Assembly: GCF_000009265.1 (NCBI RefSeq)
Contig: NC_008380.1
Location: 3,291,501 to 3,355,500 of the forward strand
From: Rhizobium johnstonii 3841
GTDB taxonomy: Bacteria; Pseudomonadota; Alphaproteobacteria; Rhizobiales; Rhizobiaceae
Length of the DNA: 64,000 nt
Direction of reading: 5' to 3'
Positions 1-7,709 of the stretch are shown piece by piece (position 1 is the first letter of the stretch; each line of letters opens with the position of its first letter). Made by a program: the position numbers and the translations under genes. The notes under the pieces are model-generated. The model made no database searches and was not told where the DNA came from. It worked only from the letters and a program-made list of their open reading frames with translations.

Positions 1-179
1 GCGAAATTGTCCCAGCCGACAAACATCGAGCCGCCGCCGAAGGGGCGCTCGAGGAAGAACGACCAGTAGAAGGCCTGGAAGATCGGCACATAGAAGAAGA
101 GCGTGATCAGCAGCATGAGCGGCGCCACCAGCAGAAGCGGCAGCCAGCGGTGGCTGAAAAGCGAAGATTCCGAAGTCAT
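1..179 (-). CDS. ugpA: UgpA-like ABC sugar/glycerol-3-phosphate permease, 5' part only
   Basis: This is the first 59 residues of an inner-membrane permease subunit of a carbohydrate-type ABC importer; the rest lies beyond the window edge. A short polar N-terminus (MTSESSLFSHRW) leads into a hydrophobic helix at about residues 13-35. A periplasm-type segment ending in VGWDNF follows, and that wording is typical of the first loop of MalF/UgpA permeases. The gene lies downstream of ugpB on the same strand, separated by 77 bp that hold a strong hairpin. The order SBP then permease matches ugpBAEC operons, so UgpA is inferred mainly from context. Another CUT1 sugar permease is possible because the remaining subunits are not visible. 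Confidence 0.7.
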   Translation of the reverse strand, partial: MTSESSLFSHRWLPLLLVAPLMLLITLFFYVPIFQAFYWSFFLERPFGGGSMFVGWDNF

Positions 180-210
180 GAAGAAGCCCTGCATTGGAAG
201 ACCGGCGGGA

Positions 211-247
211 CCCACGTACCGAGCGCTTCACGCGCTCGGTACGTGGG
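211..247 (-). repeat. Intercistronic hairpin between ugpB and ugpA
   Basis: A perfect 16-bp inverted repeat (CCCACGTACCGAGCGC at 211-226 and its complement at 232-247) encloses a 5-nt loop. It lies between the ugpB stop and the ugpA start. No T-run follows, so it looks less like a full terminator than like the stabilising or attenuating hairpin often found after the binding-protein gene of ABC operons, where it keeps the SBP message more abundant than the permease message. That role is inferred. Confidence 0.6.
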
Positions 248-256
248 ATGTCGGGA

Positions 257-1567
257 TCACTGCATCTTCACGCCCTTGTAGGTCTGCTCGAAGCGGCGCA
301 GCAGCTCGTCGCCGCGCTTCTTGGCGTTGTCGAGCGCCGCCTGCATGGTCTCCTCGCCAGCAAAAGCCTTCTGCGTCTCTTCCATGAACACCTGACGGAA
401 CTGCACATAGAAGCCGAGACGGATGCCGCGGGTATCCGGCGTGCGCGGCTGGTTCATCGACTCGATGCCGACGGCGGCCGTCGCATATTTCGGCGAATTC
501 GCCTCGCCGCTTTTCGCGATCGCATCCATCACGTCGTTGGTGACGGGCACGTAGCCGGTGGCGGCGGTCAGGAACATCTGCTGTTCGGGACGGCGCAGGA
601 AGTCGAGGAAGGCCTTGGCGCCTTCGACCTCGGCCTTGTCGCGGCCCTTCATGATATAGATCGAGGCACCGCCGACGAAGGTGTTGTGGCGCTCGTAACC
701 CTCATACATCGGCGCCATGCCGACTGACAGTTCGTATTTGCCTTCGAACGCCTTGGCCGAGGCGCTATAGGAGCCCGAGGAATTCTCCATCATCGCGCAT
801 TCGCCGGTGTTGAAGGCGGCGGTGAAGTTGCCGGCCTTGGTATCGGCATTGAGCTTGACTAGGCCTTCCTTGCGCCAGTCGATCAGGTTCTGCAGATGCT
901 TGGCGGCGAAGGTCGTGTTGAACACATATTCGGCACCGAGACCGTCATAGCCGTTATGCTTTGAGGCGACCGGCAGGCCGTGGCGGGCGGAAAACTGTTC
1001 GAGCACCCGCCAGGTGTCGCCGTCGGTGGTGAAGGGACAGGCATGACCCGAAGCCTTCAGCTTGCGGGCGGCCTCGATGATCTCTTCCCAGGTCGCCGGC
1101 GTCTTGGTGATGCCGGCTTTCTCCAGCTCGGTCTTGTTGGTGTAGAACAGCAGCGTCGAGGAATTGTAGGGCTGGGCGAAAAGCTTGCCGCCGGAGGTTT
1201 CGTAATAGGCCCGGGCGCCGGCGATATAATTGTCCCACCTGACGTCGGGTAGCACGTCCTGGACCGGAACGACGGCATCCGACAGCATCAGGTCGAGCGT
1301 GCCGGCGTCGAAGAACTGGATGAGGACGGGATGCTTGTTGGCGCGGAAGGCGGCGATCGCCTTCTGCATCGATACTTCATAGCTTCCCTGGCCGACGCAG
1401 GTGACGTGATGCTCCGATTGCGCGGCATTGAAAGCGCTGCACTGGTCCTGGATCGCCTTTTCGACGACACCCGTATTGCCGTACCAGAATTCGATATTGG
1501 CGGCCTGCGCAGAACACGCGCCCGCCATCAGCGCGGCAGCAGCCGCCAGGATGGAAATCTTCATCAT
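257..1567 (-). CDS. ugpB: UgpB-like periplasmic solute-binding protein
   Basis: This is an extracytoplasmic binding protein of about 436 residues, close to the usual UgpB length. It would capture sn-glycerol-3-phosphate or a related phosphodiester or sugar for an ABC importer. A signal peptide covers residues 1-22 (AQA before the mature start). The mature N-terminus (IEFWYGNTG), then YEVSMQKAIAAFRANKHP and FFDAGT, follow the UgpB pattern. I chose the ATG at 1565-1567 because GAGGG lies 5 bp upstream; the adjacent in-frame ATG at 1562 is an alternative. The gene leads an operon running into ugpA and is divergent from a ROK repressor. PHO-box-like repeats lie about 70 bp upstream. Substrate assignment is by family resemblance only. 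Confidence 0.8.
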   Translation of the reverse strand: MMKISILAAAAALMAGACSAQAANIEFWYGNTGVVEKAIQDQCSAFNAAQSEHHVTCVGQGSYEVSMQKAIAAFRANKHPVLIQFFDAGTLDLMLSDAVVPVQDVLPDVRWDNYIAGARAYYETSGGKLFAQPYNSSTLLFYTNKTELEKAGITKTPATWEEIIEAARKLKASGHACPFTTDGDTWRVLEQFSARHGLPVASKHNGYDGLGAEYVFNTTFAAKHLQNLIDWRKEGLVKLNADTKAGNFTAAFNTGECAMMENSSGSYSASAKAFEGKYELSVGMAPMYEGYERHNTFVGGASIYIMKGRDKAEVEGAKAFLDFLRRPEQQMFLTAATGYVPVTNDVMDAIAKSGEANSPKYATAAVGIESMNQPRTPDTRGIRLGFYVQFRQVFMEETQKAFAGEETMQAALDNAKKRGDELLRRFEQTYKGVKMQ

Positions 1568-1623
1568 TGCCCTCGCCTGTTTTGACAGCCGGGTTCGAGC
1601 CCGGCTCTGTGACGCCGAATTTA

Positions 1624-1640
1624 TTACACATAGCGTGTAA
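1624..1640. promoter_or_regulatory. Palindrome upstream of ugpB (candidate ROK operator)
   Basis: TTACAC-N5-GTGTAA is a perfect dyad in the divergent ugpB/ROK intergenic region, close to the ugpB promoter side. It shares the outer TTAC/GTAA half-sites with the second dyad at 1730-1751, so both may bind the adjacent ROK regulator. It also overlaps the third of the PHO-box-like repeats. Confidence 0.4.
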
Positions 1641-1663
1641 CAACTTAGTGACGAGTCCGTGAC
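1637..1663 (-). promoter_or_regulatory. PHO-box-like triple repeat upstream of ugpB
   Basis: Read on the minus strand, GTCAC, GTCAC and GTTAC recur at exact 11-bp spacing (plus-strand positions 1659-1663, 1648-1652, 1637-1641). PhoB sites are built from 7-bp CTGTCAT-like units in an 11-bp register, so the spacing fits, although the units are degenerate. ugp operons are classic phosphate-starvation genes in enterobacteria, which makes PhoB control plausible. This is an inference from a degenerate match. Confidence 0.35.
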
Positions 1664-1729
1664 ACTTGATGCGAAGAGAGGCCGCTGATAAAGCGTGAAT
1701 GCGCCCGACAACCGGAAGCACGAAAAATT

Positions 1730-1751
1730 ATTACTACACCTCTGTAGTAAT
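1730..1751. promoter_or_regulatory. Palindrome upstream of the ROK gene (candidate autoregulatory operator)
   Basis: ATTACTACA-CCTC-TGTAGTAAT is a perfect 9-bp dyad starting 44 bp upstream of the ROK start codon. Its position is right for autorepression, and its outer half-sites resemble those of the dyad at 1624-1640 on the ugpB side. Confidence 0.45.
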
Positions 1752-1773
1752 TTTTAACGAGGGAAGTGTTGAT

Positions 1774-2925
1774 ATGGCCTACTTTCCGGAGACACTGATC
1801 GCGACGCGCTTCCTGCGCGAAGGCGGCGGCGTCGTCTCGCCGAACGAACGCGACCTGCTAAAGCTGATCTGGCGTCATCCCGGCCTTTCCCGATCGGAAG
1901 TCACCGCCCACACCGATCTTACGCAGCAATCCGTCTACCGCATCATCGACCAATTGGAGGAACGCGGCATCGTCTCCTTCGGCTCGCCGAAACCCGGCAC
2001 CGGCCGCGGCCAGCCGAGCCCGACACTCCGGCTCGACGGCCGCTACGCTTATTCCTGCGGCATCTCGGTCAATACCGACATCATCGGCATCTGCTTGATG
2101 GATATATCAGGCAATGTGCTCGCCGAAAGCAGCGTCGCCTTGCGCGAACGCACCATGGCCCAGTCGCTCGATCTGGTTCGCGAGCAGCTGATCGAACACC
2201 AGAGGGTGAACAATCTTTCCGAAGAGGCCTTCTTCGGTATCGGCTTTGCCATTGCCGGCTTTCACATCAGCGGCACCCGCTACAATGCGCCCCTCCCGCT
2301 GCATGAATGGTCGCTGATCGAGCTCGGCCCGCTGCTCACGGAATTTTTCGGCAAGCCCGCCTGGGTGCGCAACGGCGGCAAGACGGGAGCCATCGCCGAA
2401 TCCATGTTCGGCGTCGGCCGCTATATCAAGCACTTTGCTTATCTGAGCTTCAACTACGGCTTTGGCGGCGGCCTGATCAGCGACGGCGAACTGCTGCTGG
2501 GCGGCATCGGCAATGCCGGCGAATTCTCGGGGATGTACGACGCCGAGGAGAGCAAACGCCGGCCGGCCTTGCAGTGGCTGATCGAAAGACTCAACCGCAA
2601 CGGCGTCGACGTTCCCTCGATCAGCTATATGCGCAAGCATTTCGACCCTAAATGGCCAGGTGTCGCGGAATGGGTGGACGAGGTCACGCCTGCCTATAGC
2701 CGCCTGATCAATGCGATCTGGGCCATTTTCGATCCGCAGGCGATCATCTTCGGCGGCCAGGTTCCCACCGCTCTGGCGCAGATGCTGATCGACCGGACAG
2801 AGAATTTCGATCGGCCACGCTACGGCGTGCAGCGCCCGCGCCCGAAGCTGATCATCTCCGAGATCTCAAGCGACGCCTCGGCCATGGGCGCGGCGATCAC
2901 CCCGTTCAAGTCGGCCTATTATTGA
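1774..2925 (+). CDS. ROK-family transcriptional repressor
   Basis: This 383-residue NagC/XylR-type regulator has a winged helix-turn-helix at about residues 24-80 (SRSEVTAHTDLTQQSVYRIIDQLEERG), followed by an actin-like ROK domain to the C-terminus. The domain includes FGGGLISDGELLLGG and GNAGEF glycine-rich segments. The cysteine-rich zinc motif of ROK sugar kinases is not evident, as expected for a regulator that senses a sugar. The ATG at 1774 is preceded by an ACGAGGGA ribosome site; the upstream in-frame ATG at 1699 would run through the putative operator and is rejected. Divergence from ugpB suggests it controls that transporter in response to a sugar or sugar phosphate. The ligand cannot be read from sequence. 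Confidence 0.85.
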   Translation: MAYFPETLIATRFLREGGGVVSPNERDLLKLIWRHPGLSRSEVTAHTDLTQQSVYRIIDQLEERGIVSFGSPKPGTGRGQPSPTLRLDGRYAYSCGISVNTDIIGICLMDISGNVLAESSVALRERTMAQSLDLVREQLIEHQRVNNLSEEAFFGIGFAIAGFHISGTRYNAPLPLHEWSLIELGPLLTEFFGKPAWVRNGGKTGAIAESMFGVGRYIKHFAYLSFNYGFGGGLISDGELLLGGIGNAGEFSGMYDAEESKRRPALQWLIERLNRNGVDVPSISYMRKHFDPKWPGVAEWVDEVTPAYSRLINAIWAIFDPQAIIFGGQVPTALAQMLIDRTENFDRPRYGVQRPRPKLIISEISSDASAMGAAITPFKSAYY

Positions 2926-3194
2926 TTTCGGACGCTTCAACGGCTCCGCCGAGCCAGAAACTGACGCTCAGCCGCTTACGGCTATTCCGTCTCCTTCCGC
3001 TTGAGGAAATCGATGCATGTGCGCTGGCGGAAGATGCCGTTTTTCGCGCCGAAGCGACGCGGGCGATTTTCGACCGGCAGGCCCTGCGCTATGATCTGAT
3101 TCTGGCGCAGCCCACGCCTCCCCCCTCCATCGGGAAAGCAGACGTCATGCGGGGCTGCCTGACACCGAACCGACTGTTCGAGCATCTTGCATAA
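2922..3194 (+). CDS. Small hypothetical protein overlapping the ROK stop
   Basis: An open frame of 90 codons starts with TTG inside the ROK stop region (TTGA overlap) and ends shortly before the next gene. The predicted product is basic at the N-terminus (KLTLSRLRLFRLLPLEEID), has no recognisable domain and no clear ribosome site. Codon composition is not obviously non-coding. It could be a translationally coupled small protein or simply intergenic sequence without stops. I do not recognise it. Confidence 0.25.
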   Translation: MISDASTAPPSQKLTLSRLRLFRLLPLEEIDACALAEDAVFRAEATRAIFDRQALRYDLILAQPTPPPSIGKADVMRGCLTPNRLFEHLA

Positions 3195-3234
3195 GGAGGG
3201 ATTGCGGAAACCGCTCGCAATAGGAGGTTTATGA

Positions 3235-3948
3235 ATGAAGATGTCTGCGCCTATCTATCACCTCAAGCGCAAAGCCAAGGCGTTGTCGCGCGCCGAAAAT
3301 CTACCGCTGCACCAGGCACTCGACCGCATAGCCCAAAACGAGGGCTACAGCGGCTGGAGCCTGCTTGCGGCAAAAGCAGCTGCGGAAGCACCCGCCGGCA
3401 AGCTGTTTCAGCAATTGCTGCCCGGCGATCTCCTGCTCGTCGGCGCCCGGCCCGGCCACGGCAAGACCCTGATGGGCCTCGAACTCGCCGTCGAGGCGAT
3501 GAAATCAGGCCGTCCCGGTGTGTTCTTCTCGCTGGAATATACGGAAGAGGATATTGCCGATCGCTTCCGCGCCATCGGCGTCGACCGGGCGCAATTCGAG
3601 CGTCTGTTCGAATTCGACGGCTCCGACGCGATCAGCGCCGCCTACATCGCCGAGAGATTGGCGTCCGCACCGCGCGGCACGCTTGTCGTCATCGACTATC
3701 TCCAGCTGCTCGACCAGAAACGCGAGAACCCCGAACTCTCCGTCCAGGTCCGCACCCTGAAGGCTTTCGCCCGCGAACGCGGCCTGATCGTGGTCTTCAT
3801 CTCCCAAATCGACCGATCCTACGAGCGATCGCATAAGCCCCTGCCTGATATCGCCGATATCAGGCTGCCGAACCCGCTCGACTTGAAACTGTTCGACAAG
3901 ACGTGCTTCCTGAACAACGGCCAGGTAGCGTTTCAGGCTACGCGATAA
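3235..3948 (+). CDS. DnaB/RadA-like RecA-fold ATPase (putative helicase)
   Basis: This 237-residue protein carries the RecA-like core of the DnaB C-terminal family. It has Walker A GARPGHGKT at residues 70-78, Walker B LVVIDYLQLL at about 150-159 and a FISQIDR sensor-like segment near 187. It is much shorter than a replicative DnaB (about 470-500 residues) and lacks the DnaB N-terminal domain; residues 1-60 are a short basic helical region instead. The start has GGAGG just upstream, with in-frame ATGs at 3235 and 3241. It stands alone between the ROK gene and a transglutaminase-like gene. A role in DNA or nucleic-acid handling is inferred from the fold; the substrate is unknown. Confidence 0.7.
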   Translation: MKMSAPIYHLKRKAKALSRAENLPLHQALDRIAQNEGYSGWSLLAAKAAAEAPAGKLFQQLLPGDLLLVGARPGHGKTLMGLELAVEAMKSGRPGVFFSLEYTEEDIADRFRAIGVDRAQFERLFEFDGSDAISAAYIAERLASAPRGTLVVIDYLQLLDQKRENPELSVQVRTLKAFARERGLIVVFISQIDRSYERSHKPLPDIADIRLPNPLDLKLFDKTCFLNNGQVAFQATR

Positions 3949-4030
3949 GGACCTGCCGTGCTCCGCTCGCGGGCCTCACGTGGCCAGCGGGACCTTGCTC
4001 CGTTGATCTGGTTTTATCATACTGCCCGGC

Positions 4031-4900
4031 ATGAACGGATATGAGAGCCCTGTCGATTTCTACACGCGCCCCGGCCAGATGACATCGGCCGGGGCGCATG
4101 CCGCAGCGCTTGCCGCGCTCAAGGGCGTCGGCGCCGTTGCCGCCGCCGTACACGGCACGCTGCTGCATGATGCCTGGGCGCAGCAGTACGATCAGGTGCT
4201 GACGCCGGAGCGAAGGGCGCAATCGCACACACGGCCGGCGCGCGAGATACTCGATACGATCATGGCAATCGATCCCGCGCCGTTCGACATCCCGCGCCCG
4301 CCTGACAAACGCAGCATAGGCACATGCCGCAATTTCACCGTGCTTGCCTGCGCGGCACTCAAGGCCCAGGGCGTCCCGGCACGTGCCCGCTGCGGCTTCG
4401 GCATGTATTTCGAGGCCGGCAAGGGCATCGATCACTGGATCACCGAATATTGGGACGGAGAGCGCTGGGTCTCTGCGGACTTCCAGATCGACGATCTCCA
4501 GCGCGCTGCCTTGAAACTCGATTTCGATCTCCTCGACAAATTCCTCAGCGCCGGCGAAACCTGGCAGCGCTGCCGCGCCGGCACCGCCGACCCCGGAAAA
4601 TTCGGCATCTTCGACGAGTCCGGCTTCTGGTTCATCGCCATGAACCTCGTCCGCGACTTCGCCGCCCTCAATAACATGGAGATGCTTCCCTGGGACAATT
4701 GGGGATCGATGCCGGAACCCGAAGAAGAGATGTCTGCGGATGGTCTCGCCCGCTTCGATCGCCTCGCTGCCCTGACGGTGGCAGCGGACGAACGCTTCGG
4801 GGAGTTGCGGGCGCTCTATGAGGACGATGCCGGGCTGCGCGTGCCGGCGCAGGTCTTCAACGGCGTGCGCCAGCAGATGGAGGATGTGGGCAGCGCGTGA
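4031..4900 (+). CDS. Transglutaminase-like domain protein
   Basis: This cytosolic 289-residue protein has a transglutaminase/protease-like core. The putative triad is Cys99 in GTCRNF, His135 in DHWI and Asp150 in RWVSAD, in the normal order and spacing. There is no signal peptide. Such proteins are usually cysteine peptidases or amide-handling enzymes rather than true cross-linkers. Nothing in the flanking genes gives a pathway. The first ATG is used; no strong ribosome site is seen. The family call is firm and the function is not. Confidence 0.75.
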   Translation: MNGYESPVDFYTRPGQMTSAGAHAAALAALKGVGAVAAAVHGTLLHDAWAQQYDQVLTPERRAQSHTRPAREILDTIMAIDPAPFDIPRPPDKRSIGTCRNFTVLACAALKAQGVPARARCGFGMYFEAGKGIDHWITEYWDGERWVSADFQIDDLQRAALKLDFDLLDKFLSAGETWQRCRAGTADPGKFGIFDESGFWFIAMNLVRDFAALNNMEMLPWDNWGSMPEPEEEMSADGLARFDRLAALTVAADERFGELRALYEDDAGLRVPAQVFNGVRQQMEDVGSA

Positions 4901-4930
4901 TTTATGGAATGGCTGAGATCGCCGCTTGTT

Positions 4931-5092
4931 CCCTCTTCTCCCCGCCGGGGAGAAGGTGGCCCGAAGGGTCGGATGAGGGGGTTACACGGCACACCATTCA
5001 TTGCCCCTTCGTTTGCGCTCAGCGCATTCGCTCCTGTCGTCGCTCACCCCCTCATCCGCCTGCAGGCACATTCTCCCCACCGGGGAGAAGAG
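4931..5092. repeat. Intergenic mosaic palindrome (RIME-like), two inverted units
   Basis: The first unit holds the hairpin CTTCTCCCC-GCC-GGGGAGAAG (4935-4955) followed by GGTGGCCCGAAGGGTCGG and ATGAGGGGG. The second unit is inverted and holds TTCTCCCC-ACC-GGGGAGAA (5071-5089) next to CCCCCTCATCCGCCTGCAGG. Closely related units recur at 35161-35385 and, as a remnant, at 48012-48063. This architecture resembles the rhizobial intergenic mosaic elements (RIME). The remaining bases between the transglutaminase-like gene and the methyltransferase gene (4901-4930 and 5093-5198) hold nothing else that I can support. Confidence 0.65.
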
Positions 5093-5198
5093 ATACGCGG
5101 CGGCGCCTTGGTTTCCCTCTCCTCGACTATGGCGAGAGAGGTAAGGCGAGCATGCCGCAACGCCTCTGTCTGCCACCCACCCCAAATGTCCACTCTTC

Positions 5199-5981
5199 TC
5201 AGATCGGCTTGATTTCGCCCCAGACAATCCTGGTGCACACGACAAAGCTCAACCGATCATCATTCGAATAGGAGCGCAACAGCTCCGAGAGTTCCGCATC
5301 AAACCTTGCGATGCGGTCGCCCAGTTTTGAAGGCGCAAATGTATCCCGCGAATGCTGGCAGGATACGAAGTCTTCGACGTTCTGCACGAAGGGACGCTCT
5401 GATACGAAGTGTTCGCTGCCATGGAGGTTGAGATAGCTCTGATAGCTTCGCATGCCCTCGGACCTTTTATCGTGATCGAAAGGCTGGCCTGTCACCTCCG
5501 GAACCCACTTCCCCAGGAAAGAATGCCAATCCGATTGCCATGGAGGTTCGAACGGGTCGTCTCCGGAAATCACGGCCATGACATGGCCTGGCGCGGCGTT
5601 TGCCAGAAGATGCGGAAACAGCCTGCTATGATCCATCCAGTGGATGCTTGCCGCAGCGACCGTCAGATCGAAAGGTCCACCATTGGCCGGGAAATCCTCG
5701 GCGAAACTTTCTATCCACCGGATATTCCCCGCGTTACCGCCCGGCAGCGATCTGCCAAGAGCGATCATATGCTCAGAGGGGTCAACTGCCGTAACACTTG
5801 TAAACGCACCCGCCAGCGCGCGCGAGATTTTTCCCGGTCCGCAACCGATATCCAGGAGATGCTCCGACCGCGGCGCAATTGGCAGAAGCTTTCGAAATAC
5901 GGCATCGGGGTAAGGCGGGCGATACCGGTAATTTGCGACAACGTCGGTTTCCGAAAAGGAAGAACCCTTGCGCTGATCCAT
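5199..5981 (-). CDS. Class I SAM-dependent methyltransferase
   Basis: This 260-residue soluble enzyme has methyltransferase motif I HLLDIGCGPG at residues 41-50 and a second-strand acid in TAVDPSEHM. It matches the small-molecule methyltransferase (type 11/25) fold. The ATG at 5979-5981 is chosen because GGAG lies just upstream; longer in-frame starts upstream lack a ribosome site. The substrate is unknown. It stands alone, convergent with the transglutaminase-like gene across a repeat element and divergent from a luciferase-like oxidoreductase. Confidence 0.8.
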   Translation of the reverse strand: MDQRKGSSFSETDVVANYRYRPPYPDAVFRKLLPIAPRSEHLLDIGCGPGKISRALAGAFTSVTAVDPSEHMIALGRSLPGGNAGNIRWIESFAEDFPANGGPFDLTVAAASIHWMDHSRLFPHLLANAAPGHVMAVISGDDPFEPPWQSDWHSFLGKWVPEVTGQPFDHDKRSEGMRSYQSYLNLHGSEHFVSERPFVQNVEDFVSCQHSRDTFAPSKLGDRIARFDAELSELLRSYSNDDRLSFVVCTRIVWGEIKPI

Positions 5982-6140
5982 CAAGACTCCATGCTCTCGC
6001 CGCATAAGCAGAGGCTGTAACACACGTTTATGTCAATGGGTTTTCATCGGTACAGCCATCCGGTTCCGATTGTCTTCCAGACCGAAACTGTGCGATGACC
6101 GGTCGACCCCAGATACAACAGATCAAGGTGCGGCATCGGC

Positions 6141-7163
6141 ATGAAGAAGATCGGTTTCCTCTCGTTCGGGCACTGGACGCCCTCGCCCCAATCGCAGACG
6201 CGCTCGGCCGGCGATGCGCTGCTGCAGTCGATCGACCTTGCAGTGGCGGCCGAGGAGCTCGGCGCTGACGGGGCGTATTTTCGCGTGCATCATTTCGCCC
6301 GACAGCTGGCCGCACCCTTCCCGCTGCTATCAGCCGTCGGCGCTAGAACCAACCGCATCGAGATAGGCACCGCCGTCATCGACATGCGCTACGAGAACCC
6401 GCTTTATATGGCCGAGGATGCCGGTGCGGCCGACCTCATTGCCGGCGGCCGCCTGCAGCTCGGCATCAGCCGCGGTTCGCCCGAACAGGTGATCGATGGC
6501 TGGCGCCATTTCGGATACGCCCCGCCCGAAGGCCAGAGCGAGGCCGACATGGCTCGCCACCATGCCGAAGACTTCCTCGAAGTGCTGCGCGGCGAAGGTT
6601 TTGCCAAACCGAACCCGCGGCCGATGTTTCCAAACCCGCCCGGCCTCCTGCGCCTCGAGCCGCATTCCGAGGGCCTGCGTGAGCGGATCTGGTGGGGCGC
6701 AAGCTCGAATGCCACCGCCGTCTGGGCGGCCAAGCTCGGCATGAACCTGCAGAGCTCGACGCTGAAGGACGATGAGACGGGAGAGCCCTTCCACGTCCAG
6801 CAGGCCGACCAGATCCGCGCATACCGCGAGGCCTGGAAAGAAGCCGGCCACACACGCCAGCCGCGCGTCTCGGTCAGCCGCAGCATCTTCGCACTGGTCG
6901 ACGACCGCGACCGCGCCTATTTCGGCTATGGCAATGACGGTGAGGACAAGATCGGCTTCATCGACGAGAAGACCCGGGCGATCTTCGGCCGCAGCTACGC
7001 CGCAGAGCCCGACGCCCTGATCAAGCAGCTCGCTGAAGACCAAGCCATCGCCGAAGCCGACACCCTGCTGCTGACCGTCCCCAACCAGCTCGGCGTCGAT
7101 TACAACGCCCATGTCATTGAAGCGATCCTCACCCACGTCGCGCCAGCGATGGGTTGGCGCTGA
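6141..7163 (+). CDS. LLM-class flavin-dependent oxidoreductase (luciferase-like)
   Basis: This 340-residue TIM-barrel protein of the bacterial luciferase family would use reduced flavin with oxygen or an F420/FMN-like cofactor to oxidise a small molecule. Supporting segments are ELGADGAYFRVHHFA near the N-terminus, RTNRIEIGTAVIDM, the ISRGSPEQVIDGW stretch and WWGASSNATAVWAAKLGMN. The family is broad, so the substrate cannot be assigned. No flavin reductase lies beside it. The first ATG is used, with no strong ribosome site. A palindromic repeat follows the stop. Confidence 0.8.
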   Translation: MKKIGFLSFGHWTPSPQSQTRSAGDALLQSIDLAVAAEELGADGAYFRVHHFARQLAAPFPLLSAVGARTNRIEIGTAVIDMRYENPLYMAEDAGAADLIAGGRLQLGISRGSPEQVIDGWRHFGYAPPEGQSEADMARHHAEDFLEVLRGEGFAKPNPRPMFPNPPGLLRLEPHSEGLRERIWWGASSNATAVWAAKLGMNLQSSTLKDDETGEPFHVQQADQIRAYREAWKEAGHTRQPRVSVSRSIFALVDDRDRAYFGYGNDGEDKIGFIDEKTRAIFGRSYAAEPDALIKQLAEDQAIAEADTLLLTVPNQLGVDYNAHVIEAILTHVAPAMGWR

Positions 7164-7194
7164 CGCCGCGGCACGACAGGCTGTCTTCGCCGGC

Positions 7195-7236
7195 TACAGC
7201 GCCGCGCGTCTTTTCAGACGCGCAAAGGACGCTGTA
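7195..7236. repeat. Nested palindrome, family A
   Basis: Outer arms TACAGCG (7195-7201) and CGCTGTA (7230-7236) enclose inner arms GCGCGTCT (7204-7211) and AGACGCGC (7216-7223). Related elements lie at 36119-36157, 41278-41297, 49216-49256 and 49953-49990. It sits between convergent genes and could end transcription or be a dispersed REP-like sequence. Confidence 0.7.
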
Positions 7237-7259
7237 ACACTTTGAATTGCTCCAGCACA

Positions 7260-7709
7260 CTACGGCTCATGCGCGGTTTGATTTGCCGCAGCCAATTTCC
7301 CCATGGCCTGCTGTATGGCCGAGAAGAAGAGCGCCGTCGTGATCCCGAACATCATCAGCCCATTGGCTGCCTGCAGCGGCGCAAGCAGCCGGATGCGGCC
7401 CTCAAGCACGACATCGCCATAACCGAGCGACGTGAAGGTGACCCCCGAAAAATACATGGCCGTTTCGAAGTCTTCGAAGGCGCCGAGTACGCGATATAAC
7501 AGCGCCCAGAAAGCGACCTGGAAGATATTGCCCAGCATGAGCACGATCATCAGGACCGAAAATTGCACGAAGACCGTCCGCCAAGGGTTTCGGCCCACGG
7601 GTTGCGTGCGAGCGTGAGAAAAATAACGCGCGGCCAGCACCGAAGCCAGCGCCTGCAGTCCGAGGCAGATCGCCATCGCAAGCAGGCCGAGACCAATGAC
7701 TTTGATCAT
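7260..7709 (-). CDS. Two-TM potassium-channel-like protein
   Basis: This 149-residue membrane protein belongs to the ion-channel (Ion_trans_2) family. Hydrophobic helices lie at about 1-27, 45-72 and 110-132. The pore loop before the last helix carries the selectivity filter TSLGYGDV (93-100), the K+ signature. There is no cytosolic RCK/TrkA-N domain, so gating is not explained by the visible sequence. Its start overlaps the stop of the AI-2E-family permease gene by 4 bp (ATGA), so the two are translationally coupled. A K+-permeable channel is the likely role. Confidence 0.8.
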   Translation of the reverse strand: MIKVIGLGLLAMAICLGLQALASVLAARYFSHARTQPVGRNPWRTVFVQFSVLMIVLMLGNIFQVAFWALLYRVLGAFEDFETAMYFSGVTFTSLGYGDVVLEGRIRLLAPLQAANGLMMFGITTALFFSAIQQAMGKLAAANQTAHEP

